This document shows positions 42,006 through 50,763 of a stretch of 64,000 nucleotides of DNA, one piece after another. Source of the stretch: Bacillus atrophaeus (GTDB taxonomy: Bacteria > Bacillota > Bacilli > Bacillales > Bacillaceae); NCBI RefSeq assembly GCF_001584335.1, contig NZ_LSBB01000001.1, positions 1 through 64,000 on the forward strand, in the 5' to 3' direction. The notes under the pieces are model-generated. The model was given only the letters and a program-made list of their open reading frames with translations, did no database searches and had not been told where the DNA came from. Each line of letters opens with the position of its first letter. The stretch's first letter is position 1. The position numbers were made by a program, and so were the translations under genes.

Positions 42006-42130
42006 TGGGTTGTACAATATAATTGTAAAGCTTAGAAGGGGGAATTATTCGATTCTTAAGCTTTCAATGACGTTAAATTATGAAAAAACTAGGGGACTAT
42101 TACCTAAATAAAAAGATAGAGGTGAGACAT

Positions 42131-42442
42131 TTGAAAGAAAATAGAGTTTTATCTTCACTATGTTATTTTAGTATATTTTTTGCGCCGTTTTTATTTCCAA
42201 TTATCGTATATTTTCTGAGCCAGGGAGATGTGAAATATCATGCGAAAAAATCTTTATGGACTCATCTAATACCTTATATTATTTTTGCCATTGGTATTGC
42301 TGGATCGGGATTACTGGGAATAAACGGTTGGAATCATAGCGGGCCTGTTCTTGTAGCTACTTATGTTATTTCTCTTATTATTGGGATCTATTTTTTCGTA
42401 TGGAATATAGTAAAAGGAATAAAAGTATTAGCAGAGCGCTAA
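42131..42442 (+). CDS. DUF4870 membrane protein
   Basis: 103 residues with three predicted membrane segments (SSLCYFSIFFAPFLFPIIVY, then LIPYIIFAIGIAGSGLLG, then YVISLIIGIYFFVWNIVKG). DUF4870 (Tic20-like) proteins have no established role; several are induced by cell-envelope stress. I prefer the TTG at 42131, nine bases after GAGGTGA; an ATG at 42080 would add 17 residues. It probably answers to the neighbouring response regulator through the AAGGTT repeats. Confidence 0.72.
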   Translation: MKENRVLSSLCYFSIFFAPFLFPIIVYFLSQGDVKYHAKKSLWTHLIPYIIFAIGIAGSGLLGINGWNHSGPVLVATYVISLIIGIYFFVWNIVKGIKVLAER

Positions 42443-42462
42443 AGGTATAAATAAAAGCAAAC

Positions 42463-42495
42463 AACGGTTCTGGTTTAAACCAGAACCGTTTCTTT
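42463..42495. terminator. Perfectly palindromic terminator
   Basis: AACGGTTCTGGTTT is followed directly by its exact reverse complement (28 bp in all) and then TCTTT. It separates the convergent DUF4870 and histidine-kinase genes. Confidence 0.85.
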
Positions 42496-42566
42496 GTGTT
42501 GTCCTATAATAGGATGTTGTATCTACGAAAATCATTCTAATTACAATTTGATATTGTTCATACTGC

Positions 42567-43976
42567 TTATAATTTTATATTTATACTTGTGCCTTTACCA
42601 ACGGTACTGTTGATAACAATTTCTCCGTCATGTTTCTGAATAATATCTTTGGCTATAGCCATTCCAAGACCAGATCCTTTATGCAACGTTCCAGTGTTCG
42701 TTCCTCTGAAGTAGCGGTCGAAAATGTTATCAACTTCTTCCTTTTCTATACCTTTGCCATTATCTTTTATTGTAATATGAGTACGTTCTTTCTTTTCAAG
42801 GTGTACAACTATTTTTACATTACTATCATTATGAACAAGAGCATTCAGAATTAAATTACTAATTGCTCTCCTCATTAAAATAATGTCGAGATTTATTCGT
42901 ATATTCTCTTGACTAGCATTAAATTCAATGGTCTTATCAGCATATCTGGAATCATTTAAAATATCTATTAAAGTGTCTCGTATCAATGATACAAGATTGA
43001 TGTTTTTTCTATTTAAGGTTAAATCATTATTTTTCAATCTTGTCGTTAGGTTTAAATCTTCCATTACTTCTTTAATATAAAGTGATTTGCTTTCAATAAT
43101 TTGTGCGTAATCTCTTATCACATCTAACGAAAGATCGTAATCTTTATCTTTTATTATTTCAGCGTAACCTTGTATAGATGCTAAGGGGGTCTTAATATCA
43201 TGAGAAATATTGCTGATCCATTCTTCCCTCATTTGATCTAATTTATTTTTTTCCCTTTTATTTATTGTTAGTTGATGTGATAAGTGATTTACATTATAGA
43301 AAACATCTTTATAGAGCCCTTTCGGTTCATAATTAATATTGTAATCTTTATTTGCCAGCCTTTGGATCCCATCAATTATTGTATTTAGCGGACGTGTAAG
43401 TTGTCTGCTGAAAAGATACCCAATGATTAAAGCAATAGCCCCGTCAATCAATAATATAGTCACTGTTTTTGTTTTAATATTCTGTATAACTTGCTTGGTT
43501 TCGTAGGAGATAATAACTTTCCTAATTGAACGATCCTTGAATCCAATAAAGTAACTATATTCTTGTTCAGAAATTTTTTTCCCACCTGCAAAAATAGTCG
43601 ATAATAATTTTTTATCCATATATTTGTGCATATCCACAATTTCTATAGGAGTGTATTCTTTCTTTAAGCCTTGAGGCTGTCTGTAGCTATATAGTTCTTC
43701 GCCTTTTTCATCTAAAATTTGAACCCATGCATTACGATCTTTTAGAGCTTGTTTACCTTCCCTGCTGATGGTCACCTCACCATTTGTTACTGTTAAATAT
43801 TTCTGAAATGACCGTGTAAAGGTTTCGGCAGAATTTTCATTGTCATGGCCAATTGAGGTATTAAAATTCGCCTGAGCAAATAGCCATACCAAAAGGGCAG
43901 ACAAATTAATTATAACAATGAGTATAGCAACTACTATGACAGATATCATGTATCTCCCCGTTAATCGCCATTTCAT
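42567..43976 (-). CDS. Sensor histidine kinase
   Basis: 469 residues. Two membrane segments (about 12-33 and 170-190) enclose an extracellular sensor of about 140 residues, followed by HAMP, HisKA with the phospho-acceptor motif SNISHDIKTPLASIQGY, and the HATPase domain with N, G1 and G2 boxes (NALVHND, DNGKGIEKEE, GSGLGMAIAK). I chose the ATG at 43976, nine bases after AAAAGG; longer starts overlap the regulator. It overlaps or abuts the response regulator, so both are translated from one message. Signal unknown. Confidence 0.88.
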   Translation of the reverse strand: MKWRLTGRYMISVIVVAILIVIINLSALLVWLFAQANFNTSIGHDNENSAETFTRSFQKYLTVTNGEVTISREGKQALKDRNAWVQILDEKGEELYSYRQPQGLKKEYTPIEIVDMHKYMDKKLLSTIFAGGKKISEQEYSYFIGFKDRSIRKVIISYETKQVIQNIKTKTVTILLIDGAIALIIGYLFSRQLTRPLNTIIDGIQRLANKDYNINYEPKGLYKDVFYNVNHLSHQLTINKREKNKLDQMREEWISNISHDIKTPLASIQGYAEIIKDKDYDLSLDVIRDYAQIIESKSLYIKEVMEDLNLTTRLKNNDLTLNRKNINLVSLIRDTLIDILNDSRYADKTIEFNASQENIRINLDIILMRRAISNLILNALVHNDSNVKIVVHLEKKERTHITIKDNGKGIEKEEVDNIFDRYFRGTNTGTLHKGSGLGMAIAKDIIQKHDGEIVINSTVGKGTSINIKL

Positions 43977-43977
43977 A

Positions 43978-44688
43978 TTATGCATCCTTTTCAACAAATT
44001 TGTAGCCCAAACCTTTCACAGTTACTAAATAGTCTGGTTTGGAAGGTTTTGTTTCTATTTTCTCTCGGAGCCTGCGGATGTGTACCATGATCGTATTATC
44101 AAATCCAAAAAAATCCTCTCCCCATACAGCATTATAGAGTGTTTCTTTACTAATCACCATATTAGGGTTTTGTAAGAAATACTTCATTAACCTTAACTCC
44201 TTAGGTTTTAATTCAACAGGTTCGCCATTCTTTGTTAGTTCGGCTTTTCGTTCACTTAACTGAAATGGCCCCACTTTTATTATGTTGTCTGCTATTCCTT
44301 TAGACTGTGAGTAATTGGCTCTTCGTAACTGTGCTTTTACACGATAAGCCACTTCCTTAGGACTAAACGGCTTGGTAATATAATCATCTCCGCCAATGGC
44401 AAGCCCTACAATTTTGTCGGTTTCTTCCCCTTTTGCCGACAAAAAAATAATAGGTACATTAGACAGTTCTCTTATTTGCTTACATACATCATAGCCTTCT
44501 CCATCTGGCAGCATTATATCTAATAAAACAATATCAGGCTGTTTTTGTTGAAATTGAGTAAAGCCATCTTTTGCAGTTGAAGACGTAATCACGTTTTCAA
44601 TTCCCTCTTTTACTAAGACTGTCTTTATAAGCGCCAAAATTTCTTGTTCATCATCTATAATTAAAACTTTATTGTTATTTAGTGACAT
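43978..44688 (-). CDS. OmpR-family response regulator
   Basis: 236 residues with a receiver domain (IIDDE, phospho-acceptor in VLLDIMLPDGEG, switch residues FLSAKG and lysine in YITKPFS) and a C-terminal winged helix (ELKPKELRLMKYFLQNPN, DNTIMVHIRRLREKIE, GLGYKFV). I chose the ATG at 44688 with GAGGTGA nine bases ahead. Partner of the downstream kinase. The phased AAGGTT repeats before the DUF4870 gene are its best candidate target. Confidence 0.88.
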   Translation of the reverse strand: MSLNNNKVLIIDDEQEILALIKTVLVKEGIENVITSSTAKDGFTQFQQKQPDIVLLDIMLPDGEGYDVCKQIRELSNVPIIFLSAKGEETDKIVGLAIGGDDYITKPFSPKEVAYRVKAQLRRANYSQSKGIADNIIKVGPFQLSERKAELTKNGEPVELKPKELRLMKYFLQNPNMVISKETLYNAVWGEDFFGFDNTIMVHIRRLREKIETKPSKPDYLVTVKGLGYKFVEKDA

Positions 44689-44933
44689 TACATTATCACC
44701 TCTCAAAAATAAATATATCTGCACATTGATTATACCGAAACGTACTTAGTATGGAAAAATTAATCCTCTATATTCATCAATTTAAGTATTCATTGGTTGG
44801 GTACTTCAAGAGGTATTTTTTGGGGGCAGGCGGAACATCAGTAATTAATAGTGAAACCGAATAACCAATTAATTTGTAAGGCCTGTTGATATTTGATATT
44901 AGACTCAATTGTTTAAAGTGTGTATATAAAAAA

Positions 44934-45176
44934 CTACTGACATACAGTTCTCAGAGTTTTTTGTAATGGGGTGAAGTTGTTATGTAATTGGTTATAACAG
45001 GAGGTCTTATGCCACCAATGACAAGTCGAATAGCCGATGTTGACCTGAACCGGCTTGTTTTTGCGTTTTGCTTTTTTGAATTCTTCTTCTCTCCAATGGT
45101 GCCAGTCTAGGGCGTATTGGAATGAATATGGAGACTTCTCGACGATTAATCTATTGGGTTTACTGTTATTTGGCAT
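44934..45176 (-). pseudogene. yyaL: Third, diverged copy of the yyaL 5' end
   Basis: From the ATG at 45176 the frame reads [19 protein letters not shown] and continues to [11 protein letters not shown] (codons at about 45013), then runs into unrelated sequence to a stop at 44934. Compared with intact yyaL it lacks 9 bases in phase (HNPVNWYPW region) and the second cysteine of CHWC is tryptophan. More diverged than the copy at 41532, so derived from a different lineage or older. Confidence 0.8.
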
Positions 45177-45265
45177 GGGATCATCTTTTTTCAGGGCACT
45201 TGCCATGATATTCAATTTGGAACAAAACGAAGAGTGGCAATGAAACCACTCTCAATTTTAATCTT

Positions 45266-46002
45266 CTAAAGATTCTCTGAAACGAAAACCAAGTAATAGG
45301 CTAATCCTCTTTGTTGTTCTTCTAACATACCCCTATGAAAATTGTCTTGCATGAAAAATTTGTTTGCTGTACGTAATCTTCTTTAGTAATCGGATGTCCG
45401 TTATGATTTAGGAACTTAAGATGTTGTTTTACATGTTCTTGCACAGCAGGGTCATTGTACGTAACGCCATTTTTTAAGAAATTCGCCATACCATCTAGAA
45501 AATGTTTTGCTTCTATAGCCATTTTGTTCATTTCACCAGCATTGATGGAATCGGTATCTAATTCAAAATCATATGTTTCTTTTAAATAGTCATTTTGCTC
45601 ACCCAATGATTGTTTCCATTCTTCTGCGGTTTCAAATCCTTTGAACATTAACTTATTGTCCATGCGCTCACCTTTTCTTGTGTAATCTACAGACGTTTTG
45701 ACTGTTTCAATTAATTGCTGATACTTTTCAATCTTCTTTTCGAACAATCTTTTCTGTTTTTCCAATGTACTGGTTCTGTCGGAGTCTTCATCTAATAACA
45801 TTTTTATTTCTAACAAAGGGACATCTAATTCTTTGTAAAAAAGTATTTCTTGTAACCTTTTTAGTTCGTCTGCTCCGTAATACCGATAGCCGGCATCGCT
45901 TATTTCTTTAGGGACAAGTAATCCAATTTTATGGTAATGATAAAGAGTTTTAATGGTAACATTTGCGATGTGGGATAGTTCTTTTACAGTTAATTTCATC
46001 AT
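45266..46002 (-). pseudogene. TipA-like MerR-family regulator with a frameshift near the end
   Basis: An N-terminal MerR helix-turn-helix (KELSHIANVTIKTLYHYHKIGLL), a coiled-coil dimerisation helix and a C-terminal TipAS antibiotic-binding domain. The frame runs to YVQQTNFSC and stops at 45322; the expected TipAS end (MQDNFHRGMLEEQQRGLAYY, followed by LVFVSENL) is present in the next frame to 45266. A single missing base in the T run at about 45354-45358 explains it. Either a genuine pseudogene or a sequencing error in a homopolymer. Homologues such as Mta activate multidrug efflux genes. Confidence 0.8.
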
Positions 46003-46146
46003 GTCCTCCTTTCATGTTTCACTATGAGGGGTGACCTTAGGGCAGAGTCAAGGTTATTTATAGTAAGGGAAAAGAGATACTGTAATGGGCAGGGGAGTTC
46101 AACAAAAAAACTTAATATAACTATACATAAGAAGAATGAACGGATA

Positions 46147-46178
46147 AAAAAAGGCCATCCGAAAATTGGAAGGCCATT
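46147..46178 (-). terminator. Terminator of the GntR gene at 46187
   Basis: On the reverse strand ATGGCCTTCC pairs with GGATGGCC.T and is followed by a T tract. Confidence 0.75.
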
Positions 46179-46186
46179 TGTGTAAA

Positions 46187-46852
46187 TTATTCTTCATGGT
46201 TGTGAGACAAAACTTCAACTAAATGATCTAGATCTAATTGCAGATGGTGAACCATTGCTTTTGATGCCTGTTCGTCATTTCTCTGTTTCATGTGATGAAA
46301 GATTTGTTGATGTTGTTCAAGGATATGTTCTGCTCGTTTTTCTCCTTCAAAATTCAATATACGGAAATAATAAATTAACCCTTTTAAATCATTAAGTTGT
46401 TTTCGTAAAAGGTTATTTTGAGTATATTGTATGATTAATTCATGGAACCTCTCATTTAATTCTATAATGACGTTTTGTTCCATTGATTGGAGAATCGCTT
46501 CTTCTGTTTTTTGAAGTGTATTTTCGATATTTTCTAATTCTTCAGCGGATGCAATTCTTGTCGTTAATCCTGCAGCGAATGATTCCAATGCCATGCGGCA
46601 AAAATAGATTTCTTCCACGTCTTTTATTGTCGGTTTATAAACCATCACTCTTGTGTCAATGATTACAAGTCCTTCTTTCTCTAAGACCCTAATCGCTTCC
46701 CTTAAAGGACTTTTACTGACACCAAGTTCCTTGGCCATTTTTGCTTCAACAATTCGTTCTCCAGGTTTTAATTTTCCTTCAAATATCATTCGCTTAATAG
46801 CGTGATAAGATTGTTCATAAAACGGTTTTGGTTTTTCAAGCACGTTTCTCAT
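46187..46852 (-). CDS. GntR-family (FCD) transcriptional regulator
   Basis: 221 residues; winged helix (GKLKPGERIVEAKMAKELGVSKSPLREAIRVLEKEGLV) and FCD ligand-binding domain with the metal-coordinating histidines (ERFHELII, then HLQLDLDH). The dehydrogenase gene lies 134 bp upstream on the same strand. Regulators of this class commonly control neighbouring hydroxy-acid or sugar-acid catabolic genes, so the dehydrogenase is the likely target. Confidence 0.85.
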   Translation of the reverse strand: MRNVLEKPKPFYEQSYHAIKRMIFEGKLKPGERIVEAKMAKELGVSKSPLREAIRVLEKEGLVIIDTRVMVYKPTIKDVEEIYFCRMALESFAAGLTTRIASAEELENIENTLQKTEEAILQSMEQNVIIELNERFHELIIQYTQNNLLRKQLNDLKGLIYYFRILNFEGEKRAEHILEQHQQIFHHMKQRNDEQASKAMVHHLQLDLDHLVEVLSHNHEE

Positions 46853-46986
46853 CCTCTGTCCATTCTCTTATCGTATATATTACCACACATGATGCTGCAT
46901 TGATAAAGGTGGTTAAGAGAACAGTTTGGTTGCTTTCTTAGGTTCTGAGAGAGAATAACTCAGCCACAAAATTATTCCCCTGTTTC

Positions 46987-48042
46987 TTACTTTGCTTTCA
47001 GTCTTGTCATCATTTCTTGTGTGACTTCGTTTGTAGTACACTTCCCGCCAATGTCTGGGGTGACATATCCATCTTTCAATAAGCTCTCCATTACATCCAA
47101 CAATACGCTTCCCAATTCTTCTTCACCAAAGTGATCCAAAAGCATTTTGGCTGTCCAAATTTGTCCCAGCGGATTAGCTGTACCTTTACCGATAATATCT
47201 GGAGCTGAGCCATGAACTGGTTCAAACATAGAAGGATACTTTCCATTCACGTTAATGTTAGCTGATGGAGCGATCCCAATGCTTCCCATAATGGCTGCGC
47301 CTATATCAGTTAAAACATCGCCAAATAAATTACTTGCCACGATAACATCAAACCTTTCCGGATGGGTAACGAAAAAGGCTGCTAAAGCATCGATATGCTG
47401 GGAATCGGAGTTAACTTCGGGGTAATCCTTTGCAACAAATTCGAAAACCTCATCCCAAAAAGGCATGGAGTGGAAGATTCCGTTTGATTTGGTTGCACTG
47501 GTGACATGTTTTTTGCGTTTTTTGGCCAATTCAAAGGCGAAACGCATCGCTCGTTCTGTTGCTTTTCGTGAGAATACAGCATTTTGGATGGCAATTTGGT
47601 CTTCCCCTTGATAAATCCTTCCGCCAATAGAGCTGTATTCTCCCTCACTATTTTCTCTAACGACAATTAAGTCAAAATCTTTTGGATTGACCAAGGGAGA
47701 CTTTAATCCGCTAAATATTTTGGCAGGACGAATATTAATGACCTGTTCAAACTCACGGCGGATTTTAATTAATAATCCCCAAAGTGAAATATGATCGGGA
47801 ACAAGTTTTTTATTTCCTACAGCACCAAGAAAAATCGCATCGAATTGGGACAACGTGTCCATACCATCTTCCGGAATCATCGTTCCATTTTCCAAATAAT
47901 ATTCACAACTCCATGGAAAATCAGTAAACTCGAATGTTAAACCGCCATGAATTTCTGCTAAAGTGTCTAAAACTTCTTTGGCTGCGGGTACTACTTCTCT
48001 TCCTATCCCATCTCCTGGAAGTGACGCAATGTTTAATTTCAA
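46987..48042 (-). CDS. Tartrate/isopropylmalate-type dehydrogenase
   Basis: 351 residues of the isocitrate/isopropylmalate dehydrogenase superfamily: GDGIGREVVPAA at the start, the substrate-binding arginines and VVRENSEGEYS, catalytic lysine region TSATKSNG, metal site NLFGDVLTDIGA and the NAD-binding FEPVHGSAPDI. The VRENSEGEYSS pattern fits the tartrate dehydrogenase (YcsA-like) group that oxidises D-malate or tartrate. I chose the TTG at 48042 with AAAGGGGG seven bases ahead; upstream in-frame codons to 48129 lack a site. Confidence 0.82.
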   Translation of the reverse strand: MKLNIASLPGDGIGREVVPAAKEVLDTLAEIHGGLTFEFTDFPWSCEYYLENGTMIPEDGMDTLSQFDAIFLGAVGNKKLVPDHISLWGLLIKIRREFEQVINIRPAKIFSGLKSPLVNPKDFDLIVVRENSEGEYSSIGGRIYQGEDQIAIQNAVFSRKATERAMRFAFELAKKRKKHVTSATKSNGIFHSMPFWDEVFEFVAKDYPEVNSDSQHIDALAAFFVTHPERFDVIVASNLFGDVLTDIGAAIMGSIGIAPSANINVNGKYPSMFEPVHGSAPDIIGKGTANPLGQIWTAKMLLDHFGEEELGSVLLDVMESLLKDGYVTPDIGGKCTTNEVTQEMMTRLKAK

Positions 48043-48220
48043 TGTGAAGCCCCCTTTGTTATTTTCCAAAACAGTATCCGGTCGACCGTATATCATTTTA
48101 ATTATCTCAGGAACTATATGGCATGACAAGTTTTAATAAATTGAAGGTTGAATCCAAAAAATTATATATTTTATGAGACTCAAAGGGTCAACAGCGGAAA
48201 GACTCTCTGCAAAGATATAA

Positions 48221-48253
48221 AAAAAGAACAGGCTGTAACTGCCCATTCTTTAT
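48221..48253 (-). terminator. Imperfect terminator of the LXG operon
   Basis: On the reverse strand AAAGAATGGGC pairs imperfectly with GCCTGTTCTTT followed by a T run. Confidence 0.55.
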
Positions 48254-48325
48254 ATAGATAGGTATAAATGGTGAAATTGAGATACGTTAAGCTGATCGAA
48301 TCACCACAATTTACGGTGTATCTAT

Positions 48326-48598
48326 TTAATCCATTATCGCTTCATCCAGTACATGCTGAAACTCAGTTTCTTCCTCATCCTGATAGCCTTCGAAAATGAT
48401 GTTTTCGATATCTGAATGGTTGAAAGCAAATGTATATTCTTGATCAATGTAACCTTCAGGATAAAATACACCAATATAATCAAACATTTTTGGGTTGTTG
48501 CTGACTACGATTTGTTTTCTGCCGTAAATCATTAATTTTTTTGATCCGCCTTCTAATAAGACAATTGATCCGATTGGTAATAGCTTACTTTCGGCCAT
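48326..48598 (-). CDS. DUF4176 protein of the LXG locus
   Basis: 90 residues; LPIGSIVLLEGGSKKLMIYGRK and DYIGVFYPEGYI match the DUF4176 pattern. These small proteins are typical of type VII secretion effector loci in Firmicutes. Their exact role (chaperone-like or immunity-associated) is not established. GAAAGGAGA lies before the ATG. Last gene of the operon, 17 bp after the membrane protein. Confidence 0.75.
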   Translation of the reverse strand: MAESKLLPIGSIVLLEGGSKKLMIYGRKQIVVSNNPKMFDYIGVFYPEGYIDQEYTFAFNHSDIENIIFEGYQDEEETEFQHVLDEAIMD

Positions 48599-48615
48599 GA
48601 CTGTGTTTCTCCTTT

Positions 48616-49293
48616 CTACTGCTTTTGGTCAATGATATCTTGATTGGCTTTTATGAAAAAATATTGGTGAATGAATTTGACGCCGACATAAGAAATTAGG
48701 CAAGCAATTAACAAGTAAATATAACTCATAAATAAGTCAGCGACTGAATCAGAAAACTGAAATATGATCTGGGCAGTAATGTAACCTGCTCCCGGTCCTA
48801 TCGTTAACAAATAAGTTCCCCAAGCATGATTGTGTTTCTTTTTTCTATCACTGTTAGGCAAAGTGATTAGGTAGTATCGAATAAATCCAAGTATTACAAT
48901 GATATAAGTTAATAATGAACTCATTATATAAAGAGGATTAGAGCCTAACACCGAATATGCATATTTTTGAGATAGTACAAAATAACAAAAGGATAGTACG
49001 AGTCCAGTTCCGCCTTTATATAAAACAAAGTGAAAAACACTCAGTTTACTAGTTTTTGTAAACATGATGATCACTGTCCATAAATTGATACCTATAATAA
49101 AAGGCAAGGCTATAATAGTAAATATTGTTTCTCTATTTATTAAGAGGGGAATCGCGCATATTAAATCTAAAAACACGATGATACAAATTAGCATCGCCCA
49201 TTTATCCTCATTAGATGCGTCATCTGCAATTAAGTGGCGCTGTATATCTTCTGGCAACTTTCTAAATCTTACATTTTTATCTAATCTTAACAA
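48616..49293 (-). CDS. Multi-TM membrane protein, candidate immunity protein for the LXG toxin
   Basis: 225 residues from the TTG at 49293 (GAGGAGG nine bases upstream, 22 bp after the toxin stop). About five or six predicted membrane segments (AMLICIIVFLDLICAIPLLI, TIIALPFIIGINLWTVIIMF, then further ones to about residue 215). I do not recognise the family. Its place right after a toxin with a hydrophobic glycine-rich C-terminus suggests membrane-embedded immunity. Confidence 0.6.
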   Translation of the reverse strand: MLRLDKNVRFRKLPEDIQRHLIADDASNEDKWAMLICIIVFLDLICAIPLLINRETIFTIIALPFIIGINLWTVIIMFTKTSKLSVFHFVLYKGGTGLVLSFCYFVLSQKYAYSVLGSNPLYIMSSLLTYIIVILGFIRYYLITLPNSDRKKKHNHAWGTYLLTIGPGAGYITAQIIFQFSDSVADLFMSYIYLLIACLISYVGVKFIHQYFFIKANQDIIDQKQ

Positions 49294-49315
49294 GAACTTT
49301 TGCCTCCTCAAAACC

Positions 49316-50746
49316 TCACTTAAACCAACCTGCAACAGTTTTTAATCCGGATTCAACTTTGTCTTTAGCCATATCTGTTACACTTTTTTTGTCTTTTCCC
49401 CATTTAACGCCACCTAAAAGTTCAGATACTCCAATTGATAATCCGAATGCTACGGCGGCGGCAGCTATTACAGGAGCTCCAAAAGTCCCGATTGCAATTG
49501 CACCAGCTACAGCACCTACTCCTAATGTTGCAGCGCCAACTCCAACATCAACTCCAACATCTCCGACCGTTTTTTCAACTGAAACATTGGGATCATTGAC
49601 ATTTTTAATGAGGTCTTCTCCCGTCGTAATCGCCACACCGGCCCAGCCCAATTTGCTCTTCATAGCTCCTTTTATTGCGGAGGGAGCTCTGGTATATTCA
49701 GCTACCTTAGGATTGTTTCCGATTTTTAACTGTGATTTCGTCCATGTATCAGGGTAATTTTTCCCTTTAATTCCTATTACTTTCCCATTCACTACCTGAT
49801 ATCCTTTAATTTTTTTACCACTGTTTGTTATGATATTCTTCTTTATGCTCAGCCCGTCTTTGGTGACATGCTTCATGCTCTGTCCAAAATCTTTTACGGC
49901 AGTGGCAGTGCCATAAGCACTCCCTGCACTTCCTACCGGATACATCCAATCCACCTCAAACGGGAGCTCTTCTTTTGTGACATCATCGATTTTACCTTTT
50001 TCATCTTTTTCACTAAATCGTTTGAGCAACTTCCCCATCGGCGTTTCATCAGGATTTTGTAATTTACTTTGTAAGCCGCCATTGGCTTGGTTGATTGCTG
50101 AGGAATTATCAGGCTCAACAATTGCGCCGCTTTGATATGTAGAGATTTCGATTTTCGGCCCGGTATACATCTGTTCCAGCTGCTCAATGTACTGCTTCAT
50201 CGTATTCAAATCCTGTTCCGCTGTTTTGAGTGCATTTGTTTGTTCGCGGTCAAAGGTGTGTAATTTTTCTAACGTTTCGCTGATTTGTCTTGTTGCTTTT
50301 TTAGCGTTGTCGTTTACAGCGGTATCGTCAAGGACGGGCAGGGTGACGATGTGACCAACGGTATCGGCTGTTTGGTTGGCCTTCTCGGTGAGCCTTGCTG
50401 TTAACGATTCGGCTTGGCTGACTCCGTCTGTTAGTTCGTTTTCGAGAAAGCTTTGTGAGATAAAGCCGTTTTGGGTCGGTTCCAGGGATTCAAGGGCGTT
50501 TTTCATCTTTTCTAAAATTCCTTTATAGTCGGAGATAAAAGATTCATAAAAAAGAAGAAAAGTGGTGTGGCATTCTTCGTAAAAGGAGCGGATTGCTTCA
50601 CCGCCTTTTCCTTTTAAAGCGTCGTCGAGTGCGGTAACGCCTTTGATGCTTTCTTTGAGTTTGTTGATGTCTTCAGACTGGTTTTTTAAATCAGTCAATG
50701 TTTTGTCAATGCCATTATGAAATGCTTGAACATCAAGTGTTTTCAA
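49316..50746 (-). CDS. LXG-domain type VII secretion polymorphic toxin
   Basis: 476 residues. Residues 1-210 are the all-helical LXG secretion domain (MKTLDVQAFHNGIDKTL at the start, LKGKGGEAIRSFY near 45). A middle linker precedes a C-terminal domain with a long glycine/alanine-rich hydrophobic stretch (VGVGAATLGVGAVAGAIAIG near 410, then FGAPVIAAAAVAFGLSIGVS) and an ending KWGKDKKS...VAGWFK. No nuclease motif is seen; a membrane-acting toxin is most likely. TTG start with GGGAGG ten bases upstream. Secreted by the T7SS with help from the two preceding small proteins. Confidence 0.82.
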   Translation of the reverse strand: MKTLDVQAFHNGIDKTLTDLKNQSEDINKLKESIKGVTALDDALKGKGGEAIRSFYEECHTTFLLFYESFISDYKGILEKMKNALESLEPTQNGFISQSFLENELTDGVSQAESLTARLTEKANQTADTVGHIVTLPVLDDTAVNDNAKKATRQISETLEKLHTFDREQTNALKTAEQDLNTMKQYIEQLEQMYTGPKIEISTYQSGAIVEPDNSSAINQANGGLQSKLQNPDETPMGKLLKRFSEKDEKGKIDDVTKEELPFEVDWMYPVGSAGSAYGTATAVKDFGQSMKHVTKDGLSIKKNIITNSGKKIKGYQVVNGKVIGIKGKNYPDTWTKSQLKIGNNPKVAEYTRAPSAIKGAMKSKLGWAGVAITTGEDLIKNVNDPNVSVEKTVGDVGVDVGVGAATLGVGAVAGAIAIGTFGAPVIAAAAVAFGLSIGVSELLGGVKWGKDKKSVTDMAKDKVESGLKTVAGWFK

Positions 50747-50763
50747 TATGCAGAACCTCCCTT

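Larger units (their letters stand above)
41734..45012. mobile_element. Genomic island B between the second and third copies of the yyaL 5' end
   Basis: About 3.3 kb of AT-rich sequence bounded by the yyaL 5' relics at 41545-41733 and 45013-45190. It contains a DUF4870 gene and a two-component system but no recombinase, so it would be an immobile remnant or a cargo segment of a once larger element. Confidence 0.6.

Noticed and set aside
42463-42490. 28-bp perfect palindrome as a regulator operator
   Set aside because: It sits between convergent genes and is followed by T residues, so a bidirectional terminator is the simpler explanation.
36541-45215. CRISPR array or conjugation genes in the islands
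   Set aside because: No regularly spaced repeats and no relaxase, T4SS, replication or capsid genes are seen; the segment is not called an ICE or prophage.
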